Positions 1 to 8,276 of a stretch of DNA of 51,810 bases are shown in pieces. Every line of letters starts with the position of its first letter. Positions within the stretch are counted from its first letter, which is position 1. Source of the DNA: Parvibaculum sp. (lineage in GTDB: Bacteria > Pseudomonadota > Alphaproteobacteria > Parvibaculales > Parvibaculaceae); the NCBI GenBank assembly GCA_014359855.1, contig JACIYQ010000179.1:1-51810 (forward strand), in the 5' to 3' direction. A program made the position numbers and the translations under genes. The notes below the pieces were generated by a model. It saw nothing but the letters and a program-made list of their open reading frames with translations. It did not search any database and was not told the origin of the DNA.

Positions 1-464
1 GTGCGACTCTCAGCCAGCACCTCGCGCGCGGGCGGGGTCTCCATGGCGAAGGCCGCCTCGCGGACTGGGAACCGCTCACCCCACTGCCGAGCGGGCCCAA
101 GGTCGATATGCATGAAGCCCGACCGCGGATAGAAGCCGAAGCCCTTGAAGCCAACCGCGCGGGCCGCTGCCTCGAAGGCTACGGGATCGTGGTTCGTCAT
201 GGCGATGTCGAAGGCCGTGCCATCGAGATGCTTCGAGCGCGCCGCTCCGCCGACGGCGCGGTTGTGCGCCGGGCTGCGGTAGGCCGAGCGAACGATCAGC
301 GGCTTGCCCAGCCGATCGCGAAGGGCTTGCAGCTTGTCGAGCGCCTCATCGTGGATGCGCAAGCTACCGCTGCCGCGGCAGGCGATCTCCGCAGGCGAGA
401 AGTTCTTCCAACGCCAGCGGGCGGTCGGCACGTCGCGCCAGTGGTTGAAGGGGGTGGTCGTCAT
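1..464 (-). CDS. M15-family peptidase (endolysin), 3' end cut by window edge
   Basis: About 154 residues are visible and the frame stays open to the window edge. The protein reads as a phage peptidoglycan peptidase of the M15 (D-Ala-D-Ala carboxypeptidase-like) family, which would cleave the peptide cross-links of the cell wall at lysis. The zinc-site signature is present as SKHLDGTAFD (Ser-x-His-x6-Asp), followed by a downstream MHID that would supply the last histidine. An IVRSAYRSPAHN stretch, typical of the family core, precedes the signature. The start ATG at 464 follows GGAG at a normal distance. It is the last late gene visible, after the holin-like gene, which fits a lysis module. Family confidence is high; exact bond specificity is inferred. 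Confidence 0.87.
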   Translation of the reverse strand, partial: MTTTPFNHWRDVPTARWRWKNFSPAEIACRGSGSLRIHDEALDKLQALRDRLGKPLIVRSAYRSPAHNRAVGGAARSKHLDGTAFDIAMTNHDPVAFEAAARAVGFKGFGFYPRSGFMHIDLGPARQWGERFPVREAAFAMETPPAREVLAESR

Positions 465-480
465 GGCTGGTCTCCGCACA

Positions 481-504
481 TAAAAAAACTCGCCGAACGG
501 CGGG
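481..504 (-). terminator. Probable intrinsic terminator between holin-like and endolysin genes
   Basis: Read on the minus strand, a short GC-rich inverted repeat (CGCCG facing CGGCG, extended by outer pairs including one G-U) runs directly into seven T residues. It lies between the stop of the holin-like gene and the endolysin start at 464, so endolysin expression would need read-through, antitermination or its own promoter. The stem is short, so efficiency is uncertain. Confidence 0.55.
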
Positions 505-532
505 TCGGTGGGTTGAGGATCGGAAGCGCCGG

Positions 533-823
533 TCAGGGACCGTTGCCAAACAGTCTCAGCTTGATGGCAATGCCGGCCATGAGGGCGAGCAGGACGCCGG
601 TGGTGATGATGCGAACGGCGGTCTGCACGGCCGTCTGCCTGGCCAGCCGAAACCCGGCCAGCAGCGATCGCAGATCGCGGATGTCCTCGGCCGCCTCCGT
701 CCCGTCGAGCCCAACCTCATGCAGGGCACGGCGGGCGCCGGCTTCGGCGGCGCGTTCGAGCAGCGCCTCGAACTCGTCGCTCGGCAGACTGACCAGCCTG
801 CCGCTGTCGCGTTTCTGTTCCAT
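533..823 (-). CDS. Small single-TM phage protein, DUF6127-like, holin candidate
   Basis: A 96-residue protein with a charged amphipathic N-terminal half rich in Glu, Arg and Ala. One hydrophobic segment near the C-terminus (about residues 71-91, ITTGVLLALMAGIAI) is followed by a basic tail. This layout matches small phage membrane proteins annotated as DUF6127. Its place between tail genes and an endolysin suggests a holin or holin accessory role, which is inference. The ATG at 823 was chosen. An in-frame TTG at 838 would add five residues and lies only 8 nt after the upstream stop, so it remains possible. Confidence 0.6.
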   Translation of the reverse strand: MEQKRDSGRLVSLPSDEFEALLERAAEAGARRALHEVGLDGTEAAEDIRDLRSLLAGFRLARQTAVQTAVRIITTGVLLALMAGIAIKLRLFGNGP

Positions 824-846
824 CGTCGTGGTTCTCAAACTGTCGA

Positions 847-2127
847 TCAGATCACCAGCGTCCCGGCGAGCGTGATCGCGATGTCGGCGAGCGTGGCGTC
901 GGGGCTCGCGGGCGCGATCACCTCGAGGAGGTCGCCCGGTTCGAGGGCGGTCTCGCTCACGGCGATGAAGACGGCGATGGAGGCGCTCGCCGCGAAGCGG
1001 ATGGTGCCGATGCTCGTGCCGTTGCGCTGGACATCGAGGTCCGTCTCTGCGGTGGCCGCGACCCCAGCCGTGCCCTGGCTGCCAGCAAGATCGACCTTGA
1101 GCCGCGAGCGCCGGGCCACGACCGTGCGCAGCAGCACCTCCGAGGCGGCGGTCGCGCCCGCCTTAGCGAAGGCGAAGTCCGCCGGCGGATCGGCGGCGTC
1201 CTCGGTCTCGACCACTTCGAGCGCGAGCCAGGTGCGCTCCATGCCCCGGAGCTCGCCTGAGGCGCTGACGAACACCGTAAGCTCGAACCAGTCGCCGGCG
1301 ACGACCGGGAGGACCGCGCTCGCGATGTTCCGCATCTGGTTGCTGTAGCCGCTGTCGCCGCGGACGATGAAGGAGCCGCCACCGATCACGCCGCCGCCGT
1401 TCATGCGAATCTCGACCAGCTGGCTCGTCGGCGAGGTCTGCCACTCGATATTGCCCGTGAGCCGGACCTTGGTTACACCGGCCGGCACGGTAAGCCGCGT
1501 CGGCTGGCCGGCGTCCCAGAGCGCGTCGCTATCGTAGACGGCGCTCTGCCAGGAGATCGGAACATAGGCGCCGGTCGTCGAGACGCTGAAGTTGGTGGTC
1601 CGCCGCACCAGCGCGCCCCGGAAGGGCAGCAGGGCGCGCTGGAAGATGCCGACACCGGCAGCACCCCAGAACACGCCATCGAACTGGAGCACGTCGCTGG
1701 CGACGGCGGCACCGATCGCGACGTCGGTCAGGTCGTTGAGAGCACCGGCGCCGCCGCCGACCCCGAAGAGATCGCTGCCATTGCCCTGCACCAGCACGGT
1801 GGCGTCGGGCAGGATGATGACCTCCGCGCCCGAACCCGCGTACTTGGCCCGGACCTCCTGGCCGCCGCTGGTCGCGTTCCGGATCGCGAGCCGCCGGTGA
1901 TTGGCGGGCAGCGTCAGGACGCGCGCAGCCGTGAGCGTGCCGGTGAGGACGATCAGGCCGTTGCGGTTGGCTTGCGCGCTGGTCAACGTCACGTTGGCGT
2001 CAGCCATAGCCAGTGACAACGCCCGATTCATGGAGTTGTCGAGGGCATCGACCGCGTCGTTGATCGTGACCTCCTTCTGGTTCTGGGCGGCGGCGACATG
2101 GGTCACGGCCAGATTGGGGCTGGGCAT
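847..2127 (-). CDS. Tail fibre / receptor-binding-like protein (DUF2793-like N-terminus)
   Basis: A 426-residue protein. Its first 35 residues (AVTHVAAAQNQKEVTINDA) resemble the opening of DUF2793 phage proteins, where an AQxQKxVTxNEA motif is usual. The rest is rich in Thr, Val, Gly and Ala with alternating hydrophobic residues, as expected of beta-rich fibre or adhesin domains. Two C-terminal stretches look like small beta-sandwich modules. It begins with a TGATG overlap on the stop of the tail-tip gene, so it is translated with the tail module. This position is where a distal fibre or host-recognition protein is expected. No enzymatic motif is seen; the receptor-binding role is inferred from order and composition. 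Confidence 0.6.
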   Translation of the reverse strand: MPSPNLAVTHVAAAQNQKEVTINDAVDALDNSMNRALSLAMADANVTLTSAQANRNGLIVLTGTLTAARVLTLPANHRRLAIRNATSGGQEVRAKYAGSGAEVIILPDATVLVQGNGSDLFGVGGGAGALNDLTDVAIGAAVASDVLQFDGVFWGAAGVGIFQRALLPFRGALVRRTTNFSVSTTGAYVPISWQSAVYDSDALWDAGQPTRLTVPAGVTKVRLTGNIEWQTSPTSQLVEIRMNGGGVIGGGSFIVRGDSGYSNQMRNIASAVLPVVAGDWFELTVFVSASGELRGMERTWLALEVVETEDAADPPADFAFAKAGATAASEVLLRTVVARRSRLKVDLAGSQGTAGVAATAETDLDVQRNGTSIGTIRFAASASIAVFIAVSETALEPGDLLEVIAPASPDATLADIAITLAGTLVI

Positions 2128-5100
2128 CAGGTAACCTCCAAGGTGACGGCGCGCGGAAACCCGCGACCCACGACCGCGCTCATTTGATGGACGGCGACCG
2201 AAAGTTCCGTGGGAACAGCGCCGAAATCGGCCAGGATGTCAGCATTGGCGTAGACGGCGCTCGGGCTGGTGGAGGTGAGCGTGCGCTTCACCGCACCGCC
2301 GGGACCATCGAGGATGTCGACCTCATATGCTTCGCTGGCTTCCCCAAGCGGCACCACGCCGGTCCCATCCTTCAGCTCGCCGCCAATACGCGTGCGACGG
2401 ATCCAGGAGAGCGTGATGTTCGCTGGGCTGCCGCTCGTAGTCGCGCGAACGTTCCACGGCGCGTAGGGTCTGAGGTCGCGGCCGCCGTGGCTCTGGACGA
2501 GCGTCTCGGCATCCTCGAACAGCGTGCCGAAGCCGACGGCGCGCCAGGATCGCGGCAGTCCGAGATCGCCGAGCGCCGTGACAAGCGTCTCGACGTCATC
2601 AGGATCAAGCAGCACGAAGACCTCACCTGCCGCATGGCCATCGACGAAGACGTCCGTGCCGCGTCGGCCGCGCAGCAAGCCGGTGAGCGTGTAGGAGCCA
2701 TCCGGGTTCAGCGTGACATCACGGAACTGGATGATCTCGGGCTCGCCATTGGCCTTCAGCACGAGGGCCGCATTGGCGCCATTGACCAGAGCCTCCTGAG
2801 TGACGCTCTCCAAGCGCTCGCCGCCGGTGGTCATGAAGACGGTGAGGCTGTTCTCCTCGTCGGTGCCGAACGGCGAACGAGGCGCGCCCAGAGCATTCGC
2901 CGTGGCGCCCCATGCTGCTTCGCTGAGGGCCCGCCCGACCTGCGCCCATGCGGAGCCGTCGGCGCTGCGATAGAGGGCAGCGCCCGGCCAGCCGGGACCG
3001 CCGAACCCCGCCATCAGATAGTAGATCCGCGAGCCCGCACCGCCCGCATCATCGACATCGCGCAGGAGCGGCAGGTCGGGCAGGATAAGCCGCGTGGCGG
3101 CGTTCGCGCCCACCAGCTGGACGGGTTTGCCGGAACCGCCATCGGCGACGACCGAGGAGACATAGGTGGCGGACGTCTCCGAGACGCCCTTCACCGCGAG
3201 CGAGAAATCCGCGCCCACATCGAGCCGGTTGATCCGCGTCCGGAAGGTCGATCCGGTGGCGAAGGCCACATCCACCACATCGGTCGGATCGAGCCGCAGC
3301 CAGTCTGGCGGCAGTTCGGCTTCGTAGGCGCTGCGCTCGATCCAGGCGCTGTAGAGCGTCTTGGCGGCGATGCGCTTGGCCGTTGTGGCGTCGATGGCGA
3401 GCGCCAGTTCGAGGCTCGCCTGGTTGCGCGAGTGCATGGTGGGGAGCGGCAGCGAGGCCCGCTTCTCGCTCTGCGTGCCTTGTTGGTAGTCGGCGTCACG
3501 GTCCATGTAGACGACGGCGACGCGCTCGGGCAGCTCGACTTCCTGCGTGCGGCGCTCGCGCCAGCTTTCGCCCGTCTGGCTGTCGAGCGGCACGAGGTAT
3601 TCGGCCGGGATGGTGGCGACCGGCGCGCGCCCGCGATTTCGGAAGCGAAGCGTGTCGTCGGTTTCGGCGGCGTCGAAGAAATAGGCCTGCGCCAGCGGCT
3701 CGATCGCGCCGCGCACGGTGGTCTGCCGGCCGATCACATAGCCGGGCACGGATGGCGTGAGCTCGGCGACGTCAATGTCGGCGAGCCCGAGGCCGGCGCG
3801 CCCGCAGAGATCGGCGACGATGGACGACAGCGCCTCACCCTCGCCACCGCCGCGATTGAGGAACAGCCGGGCCCAGCCGCTGCTGCCGCGCACCAGATGG
3901 GTGTCGGTGACGGCGTCGTAGACCTGCGCGCCCTGTTCGCTGACCGCACCCGGCCAGATCTCATTGAGCATGATGGCGCCCGTTGCCGTGTCGAGCTGGA
4001 CGACGCGCGTCGAGCGCATCAGCGTCCAGCGCTGGCCCCGCAAGCGGCTCTGACCGAAGAACGGGCCCTCGTAGTTGATCTTGTGCGGGACCGCCGTCTT
4101 CCAGACGATGCCGGTGTCGGCGCGCCACTTGATCGTGTAGATCGTCCCGGCCGAGCCGCCGTTCGACATCGTGATCTGGAAGATGACGCTGTCGTCGGTG
4201 GCGTCGTAGGTCAGTCCGCCGGCATCGCTGTAGAACCCCGTCGCGCCAGCTTCGATCTGCGCAGGCGTGAAGCTCGCCACTTTCTCGAAGGTGACGCCGA
4301 GCGACTGGCCGGTGAGACCGTCATACTGCGCGAAGGCTGAAACCCGGATGCGGTAGAGCCCGAGGCTGGTGTGGTTCAGACTGCTCGATGTCGCGCTCGC
4401 CAGAATCCAGCCATCGCCATAACCCTCTCCGACGGCGCCGCCGATTGCACCCCGGATGCGGGATTCCGTCACAGTCTGGCCGGCGCCCCAGACGTAGCCC
4501 ATGCTGTCGGCGCGCAAGAGCCCGATGTCGTTGAACAGCGATCCGGTCAGCAGGAAATCGACCCGACCGGACGGCCCGTAGGCCGAGATCATTCCCATCC
4601 ACGTCGTCGTCACGAAGCGGGTCGTGGTGTTGGAAAGGCCGGTGCTGGTGAAGCCGAAGCGGCCCACTTCCTTCAGCGCGTTCGGCTCGACACGGATGAT
4701 CGGCCGCGAGTTGCCCGAGCCTACCGTCAGGTAGAGGTGACCGTCCTCGCCGCAGAACAGCGTGCTCGGGAAATTGTTGGGCGTGACGGCGGCAACGTCC
4801 GTCATTCGCGCCTGGCGGTCCTCCGCCATGGTGCGCAGATCGAAACGGCGGATGCCGGCGGCTTCGGCGTTGCTGCTCGACGAGACGAAATAGCCGTAGC
4901 CGCGCCGCCAATCGATCGCGAGGTCGCTGATCTGGTAGGACCCGAAATAGCCGCCTTCGCCCGTCGTGATGAAATCCAGCAGCTGATAGGGCTGCTGCGC
5001 GGCGCGGCGATAGGTGATTTCCGCCGTGATGTTTGGGATGCGGTTGCCGAAATCGGCGAGCGCCAGATCCTCGAAGACAATGACGCAGAGCCCGCGATGC

Positions 5101-5639
5101 GCAGGTGCGCGACCGGCGCCCACATGCGCTTCGATCAGCGGATCCGGTAATTGAGCCTCGCTGCCGCGATGAAAACGGAAGCGCAGGTTTGGCTTGGCGA
5201 CGTCAGGGCTCGATCCGGTCTTGTCATAAATGAGCTTGCCGTCGGCCCAGATGCGCAGCACGTCCTCGGCTGGGCCCTCACCGAAGCTCAGCGCGAAGGA
5301 CGCGAAATAGGAATAGCTGATCGATGTCTGGGTGCTGCGCCCGCCGCCGCCCTTTCCGCCTGAGCGGGTGCGGGTGACGTTCTGCTGCTCGCGGATCCCC
5401 GACGACCAGATCATGTTGCCGGCCATGCGCAGCGTGCCGTAGCCGATCGGGATCGATGCGCCGTAGGCGGAGGACGAGACGGTCAGATCGCCGAGCCGCG
5501 GACCCTCGGTCGTGACGTTCTGTCCCTTGGCGGGAAACAAGAGGCTGCCGACGACAGAGCCCACCAGCCAGCCGGCTTGCCAGCCGAGACCGACGGCGGA
5601 GCCGAGCGCGGCGCCGCCCACTGCAACGAGGATGGCCAT
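2127..5639 (-). CDS. Large tail-tip / central fibre protein
   Basis: A 1170-residue structural protein, by size and position the tail-tip (hub or host-specificity) protein of a siphovirus. It opens with a Gly/Ala-rich hydrophobic segment (about residues 1-35), followed by a Gly-rich RSGGKGGGG linker. Later come a DLCGRAGL segment and a GLLRGRRGTD motif near residue 1000, which recur in alphaproteobacterial phage and gene-transfer-agent tip proteins. The order DUF2460, DUF2163, NlpC/P60, then this protein matches the distal tail cassette of gene transfer agents. The middle (about 230-560) is beta-rich and may be propeller-like, which is a guess. Confidence 0.75.
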   Translation of the reverse strand: MAILVAVGGAALGSAVGLGWQAGWLVGSVVGSLLFPAKGQNVTTEGPRLGDLTVSSSAYGASIPIGYGTLRMAGNMIWSSGIREQQNVTRTRSGGKGGGGRSTQTSISYSYFASFALSFGEGPAEDVLRIWADGKLIYDKTGSSPDVAKPNLRFRFHRGSEAQLPDPLIEAHVGAGRAPAHRGLCVIVFEDLALADFGNRIPNITAEITYRRAAQQPYQLLDFITTGEGGYFGSYQISDLAIDWRRGYGYFVSSSSNAEAAGIRRFDLRTMAEDRQARMTDVAAVTPNNFPSTLFCGEDGHLYLTVGSGNSRPIIRVEPNALKEVGRFGFTSTGLSNTTTRFVTTTWMGMISAYGPSGRVDFLLTGSLFNDIGLLRADSMGYVWGAGQTVTESRIRGAIGGAVGEGYGDGWILASATSSSLNHTSLGLYRIRVSAFAQYDGLTGQSLGVTFEKVASFTPAQIEAGATGFYSDAGGLTYDATDDSVIFQITMSNGGSAGTIYTIKWRADTGIVWKTAVPHKINYEGPFFGQSRLRGQRWTLMRSTRVVQLDTATGAIMLNEIWPGAVSEQGAQVYDAVTDTHLVRGSSGWARLFLNRGGGEGEALSSIVADLCGRAGLGLADIDVAELTPSVPGYVIGRQTTVRGAIEPLAQAYFFDAAETDDTLRFRNRGRAPVATIPAEYLVPLDSQTGESWRERRTQEVELPERVAVVYMDRDADYQQGTQSEKRASLPLPTMHSRNQASLELALAIDATTAKRIAAKTLYSAWIERSAYEAELPPDWLRLDPTDVVDVAFATGSTFRTRINRLDVGADFSLAVKGVSETSATYVSSVVADGGSGKPVQLVGANAATRLILPDLPLLRDVDDAGGAGSRIYYLMAGFGGPGWPGAALYRSADGSAWAQVGRALSEAAWGATANALGAPRSPFGTDEENSLTVFMTTGGERLESVTQEALVNGANAALVLKANGEPEIIQFRDVTLNPDGSYTLTGLLRGRRGTDVFVDGHAAGEVFVLLDPDDVETLVTALGDLGLPRSWRAVGFGTLFEDAETLVQSHGGRDLRPYAPWNVRATTSGSPANITLSWIRRTRIGGELKDGTGVVPLGEASEAYEVDILDGPGGAVKRTLTSTSPSAVYANADILADFGAVPTELSVAVHQMSAVVGRGFPRAVTLEVT

Positions 5640-5645
5640 GAGAAT

Positions 5646-6080
5646 TCAGTGTCCGGGAGAGCGAAAGCGAAAGGCGAACTTGATCTTGTCCGGCCATTCG
5701 CCGGCATAGGGCTCTTCGATCACCTGCCGGCGCGTCGCATGGGCGTGCAGCAGATGGGGATGGCCGAGCCGCTCGGTCAGGAAGCCGCAGTGGCAGGGAT
5801 AGGCCTGGTCGGCGAAGACGAGCACGTCGCCGGGGCGGGCTTCCGGGATGGCGACGCCGTCCATGTTGGACCGGAAATGCTCGACGAACCCCTGACCCTG
5901 CGCGCGGCGGCTGTAGCCAGTGCTGTCATAGTCTGAAAGATCGAGCGCCCGGGCGACGCAGACCACCAGCCCGACGCAGTCGATGCCCGAGCGCGTCCGC
6001 CCCTGATGTCGCCAGGGCACGCCGAGCCAGCCGCGCGCCTCGGCGACGATCCTCTCAGGGATGATGATCTCAGCGGGCAT
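5646..6080 (-). CDS. NlpC/P60-family tail peptidase
   Basis: A 144-residue protein of the phage NlpC/P60 type (TIGR02219-like), thought to open peptidoglycan locally during DNA injection and carried in the tail tip. The catalytic cysteine lies in GIDCVGLV near residue 35. A GDVLVFAD segment and a later HCGFLTE segment supply the expected downstream histidine region. Length is normal for the family. It overlaps the end of the DUF2163 gene by 11 nt and is followed closely by the tip gene, as in gene-transfer-agent clusters. Confidence 0.87.
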   Translation of the reverse strand: MPAEIIIPERIVAEARGWLGVPWRHQGRTRSGIDCVGLVVCVARALDLSDYDSTGYSRRAQGQGFVEHFRSNMDGVAIPEARPGDVLVFADQAYPCHCGFLTERLGHPHLLHAHATRRQVIEEPYAGEWPDKIKFAFRFRSPGH

Positions 6081-7650
6081 CGGGATAGCTCATCATGGCG
6101 TCCTGTCCCGGCACGTAGGGCTCGCCGCGGAAGTTGAGGACGTTGGCAAAGCGGGCGACGCAGGTGTCGAGGCGCTTGTCGCAGCCCGGGTGGATGCGGA
6201 AGAGGTCGCCGACCCGGATCGCGTAACCCATGGGCAGGAACAGCTCGGCGCGGCCCGTCGCTTGGGTCCACGCTTTCACCTCAATCGAGCGTCCGGCATT
6301 GGGTCCGCTCTCCCAGGTCAGCACGCCGCCGGCGAACCAGCCGTCACTCGCGCGGGACTCGTCGACCGATGCCGTGATCACCGCCCGGTCGACGACATCG
6401 GTGACAATGCCGGCACGGCTCCACGACTCCATGGCCGCGAAAACGGCCGTTCCGTCGGTGGTCTGCTGGCCGACGGAAGTGTCGTAGGCGGGCTGGTCAG
6501 CAGCGGTCGTACCCGCACCGACGCAGCGGTAGACGCGGTCCTCAAACACTGCCGCCGTGCCGACGCCTGTCGTCGTGTCGGTGAAGAAGCCGCTGACGGC
6601 GTCGAGCGCGGCGTTGCACACCGAGCCACTGACCCTCGTGCCGTTGAAGATGACGCGCAGCTGCCGGGTGCCCGAGGGGACCAGCGCGTCGGCGACCTGG
6701 CGGAGCGTCCAGACGCCGGTCATCGCCTCATTGCCGGTGTCGAGCGGCGTGGCCAGCACAGCGCCCAATTCATCGAGCAGCTGCACGCGCAGCCGTCCCT
6801 GATCGACGGTGTTGCCGCCGCCATTGGCCCGCCAGCCGCCCACGGTCAGGCGGTAGTCGCCGGCATCGAGGATGGCCTCATCGAGAACATCGGCGAGATC
6901 GACGGTCTGGCGCAGCTCGAAGTTCGCGACATTGCCGCCTTCGAGGAAATGCGTGCCGGACTTCGGCCCGAGCGTGCCGCTCGCGGTCTTGGCGGCCGCC
7001 GACCCGGAGGCGACAGTCCAGCCGGAGACATTGCCTGCGTCGAAACCAGGATTGACGAAGGGAATCCCCGTCGTCGCGAGCGCCGAGGAGGTTCGTACTC
7101 GGACGGTGTCGCCGACAGCATAGGACGTCGAACGCTGGATCTCGGGCGGGTGGATCGGCACCTTGCAGCGCGGGTCGCCGAGATCGGCGCGGCATTCCGG
7201 GCTGTAGAGCTCGCCGATACGCTGGGAGAGCGCCTGCGTCATGCCGCGCAGCTCGGTGCGGAAGACGCCTTGCTCGGTCAGCACCACCTCGCCAAACCAG
7301 CCGCGCCGCATGCGCAGCGCGCCCATGGACGGATCGGCCCAGTTGACGAGGAAGATGCGCACCTCCGCCTGATCAAAGAGACCCGCGCGCAGCTCCTCCT
7401 CGGTGATGGCCTCGTCATCGAACACGCCCTCGACGTCGAGATTGTCGACGCTCAGGCTCGCATCGTTGGCGATGGCCGTGCGCGAATAGCCGGAACTCGC
7501 CTTGTAGACCTTGCCTTCAAACGACAGATCGCGGTCGTGGTCGGTGAAGAAGAACTCCTTACCGTCCAAGCGTGAGATGCGCCAGCAGGTGGCGAGCGTC
7601 GTCACCGGTCCGGCGAGATGCGCCGCGAGGGCCGCCGAGGTCGATTTCAT
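6070..7650 (-). CDS. DUF2163 tail-hub protein with inserted carbohydrate-binding-like domain
   Basis: A 526-residue protein. Residues 1-165 match the DUF2163 N-terminal region (FFTDHDRDL, a MRRGWFGEV segment, ECRADLGDPRC). The C-terminal family block is at the end (IHPGCDKRLDTC followed by NVLNFRGEPYVPG). The usual family length is about 290 residues. Here about 230 extra residues lie between the two halves. Of these, about 197-355 (FVNPGFDAGNVSGW and alternating beta strands) look like a jelly-roll carbohydrate-binding module, followed by a short GTTAADQPAYDTSVG repeat-like segment. The ATG at 7650 has GGAG upstream and an ATGA overlap with the DUF2460 stop. The insert may add host-surface binding at the baseplate. 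Confidence 0.82.
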   Translation of the reverse strand: MKSTSAALAAHLAGPVTTLATCWRISRLDGKEFFFTDHDRDLSFEGKVYKASSGYSRTAIANDASLSVDNLDVEGVFDDEAITEEELRAGLFDQAEVRIFLVNWADPSMGALRMRRGWFGEVVLTEQGVFRTELRGMTQALSQRIGELYSPECRADLGDPRCKVPIHPPEIQRSTSYAVGDTVRVRTSSALATTGIPFVNPGFDAGNVSGWTVASGSAAAKTASGTLGPKSGTHFLEGGNVANFELRQTVDLADVLDEAILDAGDYRLTVGGWRANGGGNTVDQGRLRVQLLDELGAVLATPLDTGNEAMTGVWTLRQVADALVPSGTRQLRVIFNGTRVSGSVCNAALDAVSGFFTDTTTGVGTAAVFEDRVYRCVGAGTTAADQPAYDTSVGQQTTDGTAVFAAMESWSRAGIVTDVVDRAVITASVDESRASDGWFAGGVLTWESGPNAGRSIEVKAWTQATGRAELFLPMGYAIRVGDLFRIHPGCDKRLDTCVARFANVLNFRGEPYVPGQDAMMSYPDAR

Positions 7651-8249
7651 GGTCTGATCTCCAGCACTGGGATCTGGCCCCAACTGCCGAGCTGATAGGT
7701 TTCGATCGTGAGGTCCATCTGATCGCTGTCGAAGCGGACGGGCACGTCGAACTCGAAGTCCGCCGTCACCTGGACGCCGGATATGGGGGCGACGGTGAAG
7801 GTCACGAGGCCGGTCGCCGTGTTGACGCTCCAGCCAGAGACCGCCTCGGCGCCGTCAAGGGTGATCTTCACCGTTCCGGGAACGGGCTTGGTGATGACCC
7901 GGGTTTCGACCTCGCCACCGCTCGCGTAGGTCTTCACGAGCTGGAACGTCTTGGTCGCGCCGTCGCCTTGCCCGATCAGCTGGGCCAGCGCCTGGTAGTC
8001 GGTCCAGTCCTTGAAGCGGAAGCCGTAGGCGCGTCCGCGTCGCGCGCGAAAGAAGGCGATGAGGGCGGCCACCTGATCGCGTTTCTTCAGGCCGTGCGCC
8101 ACGTTCCATTTGCCCCGCGCGGCGGCCCAGTTGGCGTTGCGCCGCTCGTGTCCCGAAACCGTCGTCACCACGGTGGTCGAGTAGCCGGGGCCGCCGGACG
8201 CCCCGTAGGAGATGTCCGGCGGGAACTGAACTTCGTGAAAGCCGCTCAT
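7647..8249 (-). CDS. DUF2460 (TIGR02217) distal-tail protein
   Basis: A 200-residue protein of the DUF2460/TIGR02217 family, the homologue of the gene-transfer-agent distal tail protein that joins tail tube to hub. Supporting features are the opening FHEVQFPPDISYGASGGPG, the GHERRNANWA block, the FFRARRGRAYGFRFKDWTDY block and the C-terminal VPVRFDSDQMDL segment. Length is standard. The stop overlaps the DUF2163 start in an ATGA, so translation is probably coupled. Confidence 0.9.
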   Translation of the reverse strand: MSGFHEVQFPPDISYGASGGPGYSTTVVTTVSGHERRNANWAAARGKWNVAHGLKKRDQVAALIAFFRARRGRAYGFRFKDWTDYQALAQLIGQGDGATKTFQLVKTYASGGEVETRVITKPVPGTVKITLDGAEAVSGWSVNTATGLVTFTVAPISGVQVTADFEFDVPVRFDSDQMDLTIETYQLGSWGQIPVLEIRP

Positions 8250-8276
8250 CTGTAGATCCGTCAGAGATTGCCCAGT

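Noticed and set aside
2184-4340. Long plus-strand open frame (718 codons)
   Set aside because: It lies antisense to the tail-tip gene. Its composition (Arg, Gly, Asp rich without domain pattern) is that of a shadow frame in high-GC DNA.
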